45,104 bases of DNA, taken from positions 5,571 to 50,674 of the forward strand of contig JALHNB010000051.1 of the NCBI GenBank assembly GCA_022843745.1, given 5' to 3'. Below the pieces are notes generated by a model. The model searched no databases, had not been told where the DNA came from, and was given only the letters and a program-made list of their open reading frames with translations. Shown here piece after piece: positions 6,432 through 13,386 of this stretch; position 1 is the stretch's first letter; each line of letters opens with the position of its first letter. The position numbers were made by a program, and so were the translations under genes. The DNA is from Anaerolineae bacterium (GTDB lineage: Bacteria; Chloroflexota; Anaerolineae; Aggregatilineales; Phototrophicaceae).

Positions 6432-8603
6432 TTATCCCCACGCCTTGTCAAACCGCGCTTTCATCAGGCCGCGCTGGATAGCAACCTGCCCGAAGCGATC
6501 CACCGTTGGGTCGCAGTTGTAGACGGTCAGATAGCCCTGACTGCGCGTCATCGCCGTGTAGAGCAGATTATGCTTGCCCGTTTCGTAGACCGGGTTGAAC
6601 ATCACCAGAATGCGCCCCAATTCCCAGCCCTTAAAACTGTGAATCGTGCAGATTTTGATGCGCCCGCCCTGCATCCAGAATCCGGCTTTGTAGCCACGCC
6701 GAACTTCGCGCAGCATTCGGATAAAATCGCCGCCATCATACAGACCCCGCAGCGCCTCGAACTCCGCGCGGGATTCAAAATTGGTCTGCAACGGCAGATT
6801 CAGCGATGCCAGCGCTTCGGATATATCCCAGCCATCCGCCACGCTGCACACCAGAATCGCCGTATCCGCCGGGGCGCGGAGTTCGCCTGTCGCGATCAGG
6901 TCGGCGAGATCATCACGCAGCGCCTTCAGACAGCGTTCGCGCGTACCGTTAAACCAGTAATTCCAGGCGAAAAGCCCGCTGGTCAAATCCGGCTTTTCGG
7001 CTTTGACCTGCCCAGATTCGTCGTTCATCTGCGCCCACACCGCGTAATCGTCACCCAGGCGGGCGATCTCGCGCGGGATGCGGAACGTTTCGTTGAGGAT
7101 ATAGGGTCGTCCGGTCACGCCGGGAAGCTGCCTGCCGCGCTGCTCGACGCGCCCATAAATGTCCTGGCGATCATCCTCCATGAACATAAAATGCGCGGGT
7201 TGGCAGACATTCAGCAGATTTTCGAGCCAGACGCGCTCAAAGTCCTGCCCCTCGTCGATCAGCAGCACATCGACGGGCTGGACGATCTCGCGCCAGGGTT
7301 CACTATTTTCCCCTCGCCCTGACGCGGATGCGGAGGGGTTGGGGGAGAGGGTTTCCTCTTTGGGCGCTTCGCGAAGCACCCCTATAAAATCCGCGTCGGG
7401 TTGTAGGGGCGCAGCGCGCTGCGCCCCTACGGTGTCGTCCACTTTAGATACAGGCGCGGTTTCATCGTCATCAAATGCGATCAACCCCTCCCCTGACTCC
7501 CCTCCCCTTGCAAGGGGAGGGGCCAGGGGAGAGGTTTGATTTTGCCTTCCCTCTTCATTGCGCAGCAAGGGGGCTGGGGTTGAGGTCTGACTTTGCTCCC
7601 CCTCATCATGCAATAGAGAGGGGGCTAGGGGTGAGGTCTGATTTTCTCCGCTAAACCAGCGGTGATAATGCCCGACCTGAATCCGGCGATAGGTTTCCAG
7701 GCCGCCGTACTGCCGTGCCAGCCGCCGAGTCAAATCTTTTAGATAATTCGCCATCGTGATGTTGTAACACACGATCAGAACATTTTTGCCTTCGCGGGCA
7801 GCAGCGGCAGCCTTGTGCGCGATGATGATCGTTTTACCACTTCCCGCCACACCCAGAACGCGCCGTCGTCCCGGCGTATTGGGCAGGAGATCGCGCTGAC
7901 GAGCCGTGAATTTGACCATCAGATTTTGAATCGACGTTTTGCCGTGTTCCGGCTCCGAGAATGCGCCGCGCACCCGTTCGACAATCGTGTTTTCAGCCAT
8001 CCATGCCGCGAGTTTTGGGCGTTTGCGCATTCCACGCGCGTGCAAAATTTCGCGCAGGGCTGGCAGGTCATCATTGCCGAAAACCGTATCGTATTCACCC
8101 ATGATCGGCGCGAGTTTTTCGCGGACTTGGGCGGTTGTGTGTTTGTGGAAATAGACGAAGGTACTGACGAGGCTGTAAATGCTTTTGTCGAGTGCGGCGT
8201 GGCTGTCGAGAATCGGAATCTCATATTTGTAGATCGAGCGCCGGTAGCGGTTGACCTGTCGCAGCGGACACTCGACAGATTTGCGCTCACCCGTCGCCAT
8301 GTCGCGGACGCGCCAGGTGTAGTCCACCCCACCCCCAACCCCTCCCCTTGCAAGGGGAGGGGCGAAGGGGAGGGGTTGTGTAACTTCAATCTCATACGCC
8401 GCGAGATTCCAGTCCTTGACCTCAAAGATGCCGATGCCCGCTTGTTCGGAGAAAATCACGATGTCGGGGCGCATCCCGTTGAGATAGGGCTGCACATAGA
8501 TCGTCCATGTGTGGTCGAGGATGGCAAACAGGGCGTTCGTCAGGGCGCGTTCGCCGTCGGTCAATGCTAAACTGGAGAGGTCTACTGGGATTATTTGCGC
8601 CAT
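6432..8603 (-). CDS. NERD-domain UvrD-like helicase/nuclease with in-frame repeat insertions
   Basis: 723 residues. Residues 15-75 are a NERD nuclease-related domain (TDGERA, QPYLNGMRPDIVI, then IFEVKDW, the D/E-x-K core). The superfamily 1 helicase follows, with Walker A GVAGSGKT at 251-258, Walker B LLIDEGQD at 447-454, the UvrD-type TIHSFKGWE motif and LLYTAMTRS near the C-terminus. It probably unwinds or nicks DNA in repair or defence, using ATP. Two regions do not belong to the family: about residues 76-93 (LPFAPPLARGG) and about 320-436 between helicase motifs. Both are translations of palindromic repeats found elsewhere in the window. A 31-bp duplication precedes the start. It is divergent from the DUF4926/RecB-like operon, which carries the same repeats. 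The cytosolic location is inferred from the absence of a signal. Confidence 0.85.
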   Translation of the reverse strand: MAQIIPVDLSSLALTDGERALTNALFAILDHTWTIYVQPYLNGMRPDIVIFSEQAGIGIFEVKDWNLAAYEIEVTQPLPFAPPLARGGVGGGVDYTWRVRDMATGERKSVECPLRQVNRYRRSIYKYEIPILDSHAALDKSIYSLVSTFVYFHKHTTAQVREKLAPIMGEYDTVFGNDDLPALREILHARGMRKRPKLAAWMAENTIVERVRGAFSEPEHGKTSIQNLMVKFTARQRDLLPNTPGRRRVLGVAGSGKTIIIAHKAAAAAREGKNVLIVCYNITMANYLKDLTRRLARQYGGLETYRRIQVGHYHRWFSGENQTSPLAPSLLHDEGEQSQTSTPAPLLRNEEGRQNQTSPLAPPLARGGESGEGLIAFDDDETAPVSKVDDTVGAQRAAPLQPDADFIGVLREAPKEETLSPNPSASASGRGENSEPWREIVQPVDVLLIDEGQDFERVWLENLLNVCQPAHFMFMEDDRQDIYGRVEQRGRQLPGVTGRPYILNETFRIPREIARLGDDYAVWAQMNDESGQVKAEKPDLTSGLFAWNYWFNGTRERCLKALRDDLADLIATGELRAPADTAILVCSVADGWDISEALASLNLPLQTNFESRAEFEALRGLYDGGDFIRMLREVRRGYKAGFWMQGGRIKICTIHSFKGWELGRILVMFNPVYETGKHNLLYTAMTRSQGYLTVYNCDPTVDRFGQVAIQRGLMKARFDKAWG
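7310..7351. repeat. Family B repeat, degenerate copy inside the helicase gene
   Basis: CCCTCGCCCTGACGCGG, then GGAGGGGTTGGGGGAGAG, an arm-loop-arm copy of the CCCCTCCCC/GGGGAGGGG family. It is translated in frame as LSPNPSASASGRGE in the helicase linker. Confidence 0.6.
7403..7430. repeat. Family A perfect palindrome inside the helicase gene
   Basis: A perfect 28-base palindrome, with half-site GTAGGGGCGCAGCG followed by its reverse complement, lies in the helicase linker and is translated VGAQRAAPLQ. A second short palindrome GCTTCGCGAAGC lies 35 bases to the left, so repeats have accumulated at this site. Confidence 0.75.
7482..7536. repeat. Family B repeat, full copy inside the helicase gene
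   Basis: The core CTCCCCTTGCAAGGGGAG is a perfect 18-base palindrome, flanked by CAACCCCTCCC on the left and GCCAGGGGAGAGG on the right. It is translated in frame as SPLAPPLARGGESGEG. Confidence 0.75.
7546..7640. repeat. Two degenerate family B copies in tandem inside the helicase gene
   Basis: CCCTCTTCATTGCGCAGCAAGGGGG (7549 onward) and CCCCCTCATCATGCAATAGAG (7598 onward) each keep the C-rich arm, a short TGCA-like centre and a G-rich arm ending GTGAGGTCTG or TTGAGGTCTG. They are translated as TSTPAPLLRNEEG and TSPLAPSLLHDEG: the same peptide pattern twice. Confidence 0.6.
8324..8377. repeat. Family B repeat inside the NERD domain region
   Basis: CACCCCCAACCCCTCC, then the perfect core CTCCCCTTGCAAGGGGAG, then GGGCGAAGGGGAGGGG. 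It is translated in frame as LPFAPPLARGGVGGGV at residues 78-93 of the helicase, just after the NERD core. Confidence 0.75.
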
Positions 8604-8639
8604 TTTACAGGTCTACTAGGGTTAATTGCGCCATAATAG
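8578..8639. repeat. 31-bp imperfect tandem duplication over the helicase start
   Basis: Copies 8578-8608 and 8609-8639 agree at 25 of 31 bases. The first holds the true start (ATG GCG CAA...), and the second holds another ATG GCG CAA whose frame closes after nine codons. See the upstream short ORF. Confidence 0.8.
8605..8634 (-). other. Nine-codon upstream ORF created by the start duplication
   Basis: Minus-strand ATG at 8634 encodes MAQLTLVDL and stops at TAA (8607-8605), one base before the helicase ATG at 8603. The helicase itself starts MAQIIPVDL, so the peptide is a diverged copy of its N-terminus. The stop/start closeness would couple translation of the two. Whether it is translated is unknown; no strong ribosome-binding site is seen before either ATG. 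Confidence 0.45.
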
Positions 8640-8670
8640 TTGAATAAATGTTCGAAAATTCAAACTTCAG

Positions 8671-8699
8671 TTTAACACATTTGTGCGAATCTGTATAAT
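8671..8699 (+). promoter_or_regulatory. Probable promoter of the DUF4926/RecB-like operon
   Basis: A consensus -10 box TATAAT at 8694-8699 has a weak -35 TTTAAC at 8671-8676, spacing 17, about 33 bases before the ATG at 8732. The upstream area is AT-rich. Because the -35 match is poor, activation or an UP-element-like contribution may be needed. Confidence 0.45.
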
Positions 8700-8731
8700 G
8701 GTATTGGACGAATATTAAAAGAAAAAAGACG

Positions 8732-8980
8732 ATGAAACTTGATCTCTATCAGCGCATTACCGTCAATCGTGATGTGCCAGAAGAAAATGTCAAAAAAGGC
8801 GATGTTGCCTGGTTAATTGACTACATCGCCCATCCTGAAGGCGGCGAGGACGGCGCAATTCTGGAAATATTTAATATCCTGGGCGAATCCATAACAACCG
8901 CCATTGTCCCGATTTCCGCCGTCGAGTCGCTACGCGCCGATCAAATTCCTTCTGTTCGCACCTTAGCCGAAACAACATAA
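8732..8980 (+). CDS. DUF4926 domain protein
   Basis: 82 residues. The line ITVNRDVPEENVKKGDVAW and the closing IVPISAVESLRADQIP follow the DUF4926 pattern, a small beta-barrel-like domain (KGDVGxVV in most members). Members are short solitary proteins, often in mobile or defence-like neighbourhoods and sometimes next to toxin or nuclease genes. No biochemical role is known to me. It ends 4 bases before the start of the RecB-like gene, so the two are co-transcribed and probably translationally coupled. The lower GC of this gene contrasts with its neighbours. Confidence 0.75.
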   Translation: MKLDLYQRITVNRDVPEENVKKGDVAWLIDYIAHPEGGEDGAILEIFNILGESITTAIVPISAVESLRADQIPSVRTLAETT

Positions 8981-8984
8981 ATAA

Positions 8985-10535
8985 ATGCCCTCAATTCTCA
9001 CCGCCACCACCCTCCGCCATCTCCATATTTGTGAACGCCGCGTCTGGCTCGATTTTCACGGCGACCCAACGCGGCAGGACGCGCTTTCCGATTTTGTCAT
9101 GCAGCAGTTCGCGGGCGGCATCGAACATGAGCAAACCGTGCGCCGCGCGATGGTCGGTGATGTCACGCCGATTGAGGCCGCGACATGGGGTGAATCGCTG
9201 CAAATCACGCAGGAATTGATGCGTGAAGGGGTCGCGGGGATCGCTGGCGCGGCGTTCGAGCGAGAAATCTCGCCGGGGATTTTTGCGCGTGGGAGCATCG
9301 ACTGGCTGCGACGCATTAATCAGCCCTCACGATTTGGGCGCTGGGCATACGAGCCTATCGAGATCAAGCAGCGCGCGAAATTGCAGGATGCCGACAAAAT
9401 CCAGCTTGATTTCTATTTGTGGTTTTTGAACGATGCGCAGGATGCCGAGGTCAACGGCTGGTTCTGGCTGGGTCGGGACGACGAAGGCCGGGCGCGAAAC
9501 GTGATCGAGCATGAATATGACGAGGCGCGATTGTTTGGAGTAATCCAGCGGGCTATCACGTTGATGAACCCCACCCCTTCGCCCCTCCCCTTGCAACGAG
9601 AGGGGTTGGGGGAGAGGTTTATCCCGCCAATTTACCTCGGCTCACACTGCAAAAATTGCCATTGGTACTCCGTTTGCATGTCCGATGCAGAGGCCACGCG
9701 CGATTTTGCGATCATCCCCGGCTTGCAGCGCGAAACATGGGAGCAGATGCGGACGGATGGCATCCGCACAGTGGACGACGTTGCCGCGCGGGATACCCGT
9801 GAATTGCAGCGTTTTAAGGGCATCGGCAAACAACGTGCGCAGGAAATCCGCACCCACGCGCAGGCGTTGATCGACAATCGCCCGATGCACCGTCAACCAC
9901 TGCCGGAAATCGCACGTCAGCCGGGGGTGATGCTCGACATCGAGACGCGGCTGGATAACGGCGTTCCCTGGTGCTTCGGCTTCATGGACATGGCTGGCAA
10001 GCTGCATGTGGCGGTGGTGGCGGCGCGGTTTAGCCCCATTGAAAACAAACCTCACTCCCAACCTCTCCCCTTGCAAGGGGAGGGGCGAAGGGGTGGGGTT
10101 GATTTCCCATCCTACGAACTGCCCGATGGGCAGCGCATCACGATTATTCCTGACAGCGACGCGGGTTGGAGGCTGGTCGCGGCTACTGGAGGGAATCAGC
10201 CTGTTTATGTCTGGAGTAGCTACGAAATGGACGTGCTGCGCAAAACCGGGCCGCCGGATGCCGTCGCCACGCTCGAAAAGCGTCTACACGATCTGCACAA
10301 AACGTTTAAGCAAACCGTGACGATCCCGATTCGCGGGACAAGCATCAAAAAAGTCGGGCCATATCTCGGCTATCACTGGCCACAAGGGGTATCGGCGCTC
10401 ACGGCCTGGGCAGATTATCAGGCGTGGCTGCTCGACAATGATCGAGAGGCGCTCGCCCGTGCCTGCGCCTATCAACGCGCCGATGTCGAGGCGCTGGATG
10501 TGGTTTGGAAATGGCTGAACGAAAGTTCGCTATAA
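8985..10535 (+). CDS. TM0106-type RecB-like nuclease with Fe-S cysteines, HhH and RNase H-like domain
   Basis: 516 residues. A PD-(D/E)XK core is visible as GSIDWL (Asp106) and EPIEIKQ (Glu126, Lys128), followed by a conserved Gln/Tyr helix (KIQLDFYLWF). Cys16 together with Cys222, Cys225 and Cys231 (HCKNCHWYSVC) forms the four-cysteine Fe-S set of Cas4/AddB-like nucleases. A helix-hairpin-helix follows (RFKGIGKQRAQEI, about 276-288), then an RNase H-like exonuclease with LDIET (Asp318, Glu320) and a final YQRADVEAL. Family B repeats are inserted in frame at about residues 194-212 and 354-373, both between domains. It is a probable DNA nuclease in repair or defence. It pairs with DUF4926 upstream and faces the NERD helicase. 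Confidence 0.85.
   Translation: MPSILTATTLRHLHICERRVWLDFHGDPTRQDALSDFVMQQFAGGIEHEQTVRRAMVGDVTPIEAATWGESLQITQELMREGVAGIAGAAFEREISPGIFARGSIDWLRRINQPSRFGRWAYEPIEIKQRAKLQDADKIQLDFYLWFLNDAQDAEVNGWFWLGRDDEGRARNVIEHEYDEARLFGVIQRAITLMNPTPSPLPLQREGLGERFIPPIYLGSHCKNCHWYSVCMSDAEATRDFAIIPGLQRETWEQMRTDGIRTVDDVAARDTRELQRFKGIGKQRAQEIRTHAQALIDNRPMHRQPLPEIARQPGVMLDIETRLDNGVPWCFGFMDMAGKLHVAVVAARFSPIENKPHSQPLPLQGEGRRGGVDFPSYELPDGQRITIIPDSDAGWRLVAATGGNQPVYVWSSYEMDVLRKTGPPDAVATLEKRLHDLHKTFKQTVTIPIRGTSIKKVGPYLGYHWPQGVSALTAWADYQAWLLDNDREALARACAYQRADVEALDVVWKWLNESSL
9569..9617. repeat. Family B repeat inside the RecB-like gene (first)
   Basis: CCCCACCCCTTCGCCCC, TCCCCTTGCAACGAGAGG, then GGTTGGGGGAGAGG; one arm has diverged. 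It is translated in frame as NPTPSPLPLQREGLGE between the nuclease core and the Fe-S cysteines. Confidence 0.7.
10049..10100. repeat. Family B repeat inside the RecB-like gene (second)
   Basis: CTCACTCCCAACCTCTCC, then core TCCCCTTGCAAGGGGAG, then GGGCGAAGGGGTGGGG. It is translated in frame as KPHSQPLPLQGEGRRGG inside the RNase H-like domain, in a loop after FSPIEN. Confidence 0.7.
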
Positions 10536-10585
10536 TTGAATTATGAGACGATAGGGAAAACATGGCACTGCTCTGCGGATTTTAG

Positions 10586-10769
10586 ATGCTGTGTTGCAAA
10601 GATCGTGAATGGATTTTGCGCCGTAGGCTGGAAGCCATACGGCTAGGGGTAGAAAGCCCGGTGAGCCGGACTGAAAGCCGAGAACACGATAACCAGTCGC
10701 CTTCAGGCGGCTTATTTGATATAGCCAGACGGCTTTTAGCCTCTGGCGTGAAATCTTTGCAACATAGCA
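10586..10769. mobile_element. Hairpin-rich miniature element with terminal inverted repeats
   Basis: About 184 bases bounded by TGCTGTGTTGCAAAGAT (10587-10603) and its inverted copy (10753-10769), 16 of 17 matching. Inside are at least four hairpins: GCCGTAGGCT...AGCCATACGGC (10620-10643), CCGG/CCGG (10658-10669), CGCCTTCAGGCG (10698-10709) and GCCAGA...TCTGGC around GGCTTTTAGCC (10724-10747). There is no coding capacity. It lies between the RecB-like stop and the 3' end of the minus-strand GyrI-like gene. It may be a MITE-like or REP-like element, or a structured RNA. Its right end abuts the next gene's stop codon. Confidence 0.6.
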
Positions 10770-10780
10770 GATTTTACGCT

Positions 10781-11290
10781 TCATCCCTCCCTCAGCTTAA
10801 AGGCCAGCAGAATTTGCCACTTGGTCCTGCGATGCTCTACTTTGGGATCGGTAAGATACTGCTCGTAGCGCACCGCAAAGTTGTCGCCTTTTTCGCTGTC
10901 CCAACGGTCAATCGGAATATCGTTTTTCTTGATCCACTCGACAAGCGTTTTGTTCCCTTGATAACCCCCGCCTGAATAGATAATGCTCACGTAGCGCCCA
11001 GCAGGGATAACACCCGCTTTGATACGCCCCTCGCCCTCAGACGCTTTTTTGACAGGAATGCCATATTCCATGTCCATCTCGCCCTTCATGTCGATACAGT
11101 GATAGCGCAGGAACGGTGGTTCAGAAGCTTCTAAGCCCTTTTCCTTGACCCACGCCTCCAATTCCTTCTGTATCTTTTCGATTGCGACACGCATACCCCC
11201 AAAGGGTGTCTGGATACGAATCCCCATGTAGGTTTTTTCGGGCTGATGTTCGATTTTTGGCTCGGTAGCCGTATTGACGTTTTTTGCCAT
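10781..11290 (-). CDS. GyrI-like (BmrR effector-domain) small-molecule-binding protein
   Basis: 169 residues with a stand-alone GyrI-like domain. IEHQPEKTYMGIRIQTPFGG opens the fold and GVIPAGRYVSIIYSGG is the typical central strand pair. A WIKKNDI helix and the closing VRYEQYLTDPKVEHRRTKW end match the Asp/Glu-rich ligand-pocket end of the family. Such proteins bind or sequester cationic drugs and toxins; some inhibit gyrase. There is no DNA-binding domain here, so it is probably a cytosolic binder. It is expressed from a MerR-type promoter at 11330-11360, which fits because MerR-family drug sensors use the same ligand domain. The 3' end touches the hairpin element. Confidence 0.8.
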   Translation of the reverse strand: MAKNVNTATEPKIEHQPEKTYMGIRIQTPFGGMRVAIEKIQKELEAWVKEKGLEASEPPFLRYHCIDMKGEMDMEYGIPVKKASEGEGRIKAGVIPAGRYVSIIYSGGGYQGNKTLVEWIKKNDIPIDRWDSEKGDNFAVRYEQYLTDPKVEHRRTKWQILLAFKLREG

Positions 11291-11329
11291 GTGCTTCGTG
11301 TCTTTTCTCTCATCACTAGACTCTCGAAA

Positions 11330-11360
11330 AGTATAACCTTCGAGTCAACTTGAGAGTCAA
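11330..11360 (-). promoter_or_regulatory. MerR-type promoter (19-bp spacer) for the GyrI-like gene
   Basis: On the minus strand TTGACT (11360-11355) and TATACT (11335-11330) are separated by 19 bases, two more than optimal. An imperfect dyad, CTCAAGTT then GACTCGAA, fills the spacer. That geometry is the hallmark of promoters that MerR-family activators (SoxR, BmrR and similar) twist into an active form. The start codon is 40 bases downstream. No MerR gene is in the window. Confidence 0.6.
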
Positions 11361-11373
11361 GCAGTGATACCGC

Positions 11374-11889
11374 TTAGGCCTTCTCTACACTAGCCTTGAT
11401 CCAGTCCATGTGGTCGCGATAATGATGAATGGTGTCCCAGGGTAGCCACATAATCAGCGGGCGTTCGTCGGTGTATTCAGGTCGATAATGGCTGTAAGGG
11501 AGCTGCAAATCTGCTTCGGTCATCGAGTCGAGTTTTTTCATAATGCGCTCGTGATTTTGTCGTAAGGTCTGCATGACCTCCGCCAGCGGCATGTCGCGAT
11601 AGCGCTGCTGGATCACCGAATTGATCGGGTCGTCGTCCTGTTCCCATACTTCCGGCGTAATATCCAGCGCTTCGCGCTTGGATTTCCGTTCCAGCAGCGC
11701 AATATTAGCCGTTTCCCAGGCCGCAACATGGATAATATGATCTTTCGCCGTCCACCCGGCGGCATCGGTTGGGCGCGTAAGCTGATCTTCGGTAAGTGAG
11801 GCGAGATAGGCAGTGAATTCTTTCCAGGTCGCTTCTATGTCGCGCAGCAGGCTTTCGCGAGTCAATGAATTTTCGGAATCGGTCATCAT
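11374..11889 (-). CDS. ClbS/DfsB-like (DinB superfamily) four-helix protein
   Basis: 171 residues. The order and motifs ([34 protein letters not shown], then the late [10 protein letters not shown]) are those of the DinB/YfiT superfamily branch that includes ClbS and DfsB. They have a four-helix bundle with a histidine triad that may bind metal. ClbS relatives protect from colibactin-like toxins by hydrolysing them; others are thiol transferases. The role here is probably detoxification, inferred. ATG codons at 11889 and 11886 both follow GGGGAG, and the second has the better spacing. The gene stops 14 bases before the MerR-type promoter of the next gene. Confidence 0.75.
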   Translation of the reverse strand: MMTDSENSLTRESLLRDIEATWKEFTAYLASLTEDQLTRPTDAAGWTAKDHIIHVAAWETANIALLERKSKREALDITPEVWEQDDDPINSVIQQRYRDMPLAEVMQTLRQNHERIMKKLDSMTEADLQLPYSHYRPEYTDERPLIMWLPWDTIHHYRDHMDWIKASVEKA

Positions 11890-11922
11890 GATCTCCCCGG
11901 AGAATCAAAAATATTGATTTCG

Positions 11923-11952
11923 ATTTTAGCACAGATGTACTAAGTCAACCAA
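11923..11952 (-). promoter_or_regulatory. Putative promoter with dyad upstream of the ClbS-like gene
   Basis: Minus strand TTGGTT (11952-11947), 18-base spacer, TAAAAT (11928-11923). The inverted repeat TTAGCACA/TGTACTAA (11926-11943, one mismatch) overlaps the spacer and -10, as expected for a repressor site. The start codon is 34 bases downstream. Confidence 0.4.
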
Positions 11953-11983
11953 GCAAGAGTGGATGCATACAGGCGCATCAATA

Positions 11984-12319
11984 TCACACCAGCAGCCGCC
12001 AGCCGACCAGCGCGAGGCCGATAAACGCCAGCCCGCCGCACACTAACGGGATCATCCGCGCGAAACGCTCCGGCAAAAACATGTCGGCGACGAAGTCATT
12101 GCCTGTTGTATCGCCCAACTGCTTCGCAAATTTGGTCAGCGGGCAGCGCAGACCGTTCGCCACGAAAACGACGATTTCCGCCAGCACAAGAATTACAGCG
12201 ATGAGCAAGCCTGTGCCGCCCACGTCAAAAATGCCGCTATAGAGAATGTAGAGAATCGCGATGCTCTCCACGACGAAGACCAGTGTATGCAGAGATTTAA
12301 TCCAGAAAAGTGTTGTCAT
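11984..12319 (-). CDS. Four-helix integral membrane protein of unknown function
   Basis: About 111 residues with four hydrophobic segments (SLHTLVFVVESIAILYILY, LLIAVILVLAEIVVFV, then after a loop IPLVCGGLAFIGLALVGW). The loop NGLRCPLTKFAKQLG and the DMFLPERFARMIP segment recur in a conserved but unnamed bacterial family. Likely an inner-membrane protein. ATG codons at 12337 and 12319 are possible; neither has a strong ribosome-binding site, and GGA before the second favours it slightly. No partner is evident. Confidence 0.65.
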   Translation of the reverse strand: MTTLFWIKSLHTLVFVVESIAILYILYSGIFDVGGTGLLIAVILVLAEIVVFVANGLRCPLTKFAKQLGDTTGNDFVADMFLPERFARMIPLVCGGLAFIGLALVGWRLLV

Positions 12320-12436
12320 AATTCCATTATCCGGCATGAGCAGATGATGAGGCTCGTGAGATTCGTCTCATAAACCCCTGCACTTGCTCCTGTTCCGGCT
12401 ATAATATTGTCCATATTGTGAGCAATTGGACTTTAT

Positions 12437-13333
12437 ATGGGTAATGCCATGCTTGAACAATCCACCAGCGCACCCACGCTTTCTCCGCAATCGACACTCG
12501 CCGACCTCACCACGACCAGCACGAATATTTTCGCGAAGGCTTTCAAAACGCCGCGTATCGAGCCGATTTTAGCGCGGATTTTGCGGCCTCTGGCGCGGAA
12601 CGCCGCCTTTCACGCGCTGGAATTTGACCGCATCGCCGGGGAGTACCTCAACCTGCAAGCACCCTCACGCAATCTAGTTGAACACGTCAGCGATCCGTTT
12701 CAGGTACGCGGAGTCGAAAATATTCCCGCGCGTGGGCCAGTGATTGTCACCAGCAACCACCCCGGCATTATCGACGCGATGCTGCTTTTCGCCAGCATCC
12801 CGCGCACCGATGTCAAAGTGATCGCGCGACCCGGCCATTTCCTCGACGCGCTGCCCAATATTCGCCGCCATGTGATTATGCTGCCGGAGGGCGATACGTT
12901 AGCGGCGATTCGCGAGTCGCTGCGATTTCTGGCGAACGGGGGTTTGATCGTCACCTTCCCCAACGGCGGCATCGAAGCCGACCCGCTGGTGCATCCACAA
13001 CTCGCGCAGGACTCGCTGCAAAAGTGGTCGCCGAGCCTGAATTTACTGGCAAAATATGTGCCGGATTTGACGATTATTCCGGCAGCGGTGGGCGGTGTGC
13101 TGTCGATGCCCGCACGTGAAAGCTGGCTGGCGCGGCGTTATCGCACCGACGCGAATCGCGATTGGGTAGCGGCGACGCTGCAATTCTTGCTCCCGGCTTA
13201 CCGTCACACGCACCCGATTGTGGTATATGGAAAGGCTGTTGCCGAAGGTGATCCGCTTGCAGGCGTAGTGGCGGCGACGCGGGGGCTGTACGGGGAGATG
13301 GCGGAAAAATCCCAGAATTATGGGATAGCTTGA
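12437..13333 (+). CDS. PlsC-type 1-acyl-glycerol-3-phosphate acyltransferase
   Basis: 298 residues. The acyltransferase block I appears as SNHPGIIDA (His108, Asp113) and block III as FPNGGIEADP (about 174-183), where FPEG is usual; Asn replaces the Glu. Block II lies in VIARPGHFLD and block IV in TIIPAAVGG. It should transfer an acyl chain to a lysophospholipid or related acceptor at the inner face of the membrane. No strong transmembrane helix is seen, so it is likely peripheral. A TATAAT lies at 12400-12405. The 3' end of this gene (13250-13297) recurs as a relic at 16574-16620. Confidence 0.8.
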   Translation: MGNAMLEQSTSAPTLSPQSTLADLTTTSTNIFAKAFKTPRIEPILARILRPLARNAAFHALEFDRIAGEYLNLQAPSRNLVEHVSDPFQVRGVENIPARGPVIVTSNHPGIIDAMLLFASIPRTDVKVIARPGHFLDALPNIRRHVIMLPEGDTLAAIRESLRFLANGGLIVTFPNGGIEADPLVHPQLAQDSLQKWSPSLNLLAKYVPDLTIIPAAVGGVLSMPARESWLARRYRTDANRDWVAATLQFLLPAYRHTHPIVVYGKAVAEGDPLAGVVAATRGLYGEMAEKSQNYGIA

Positions 13334-13386
13334 AGCGTTCCGGGGATGCAAAATCATTTTATCCGTATAATTCAAAGAGGGTTAAG

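Noticed and set aside
6570-8570. Two open frames of about 250 codons opposite the helicase
   Set aside because: The helicase motifs on the minus strand are complete; the plus-strand frames show no recognisable domain.
7482-10100. Family B repeats as a CRISPR array or phage-derived spacers
   Set aside because: Copies are palindromic, unevenly spaced by tens to hundreds of bases, lie inside coding frames, and no cas genes are present.
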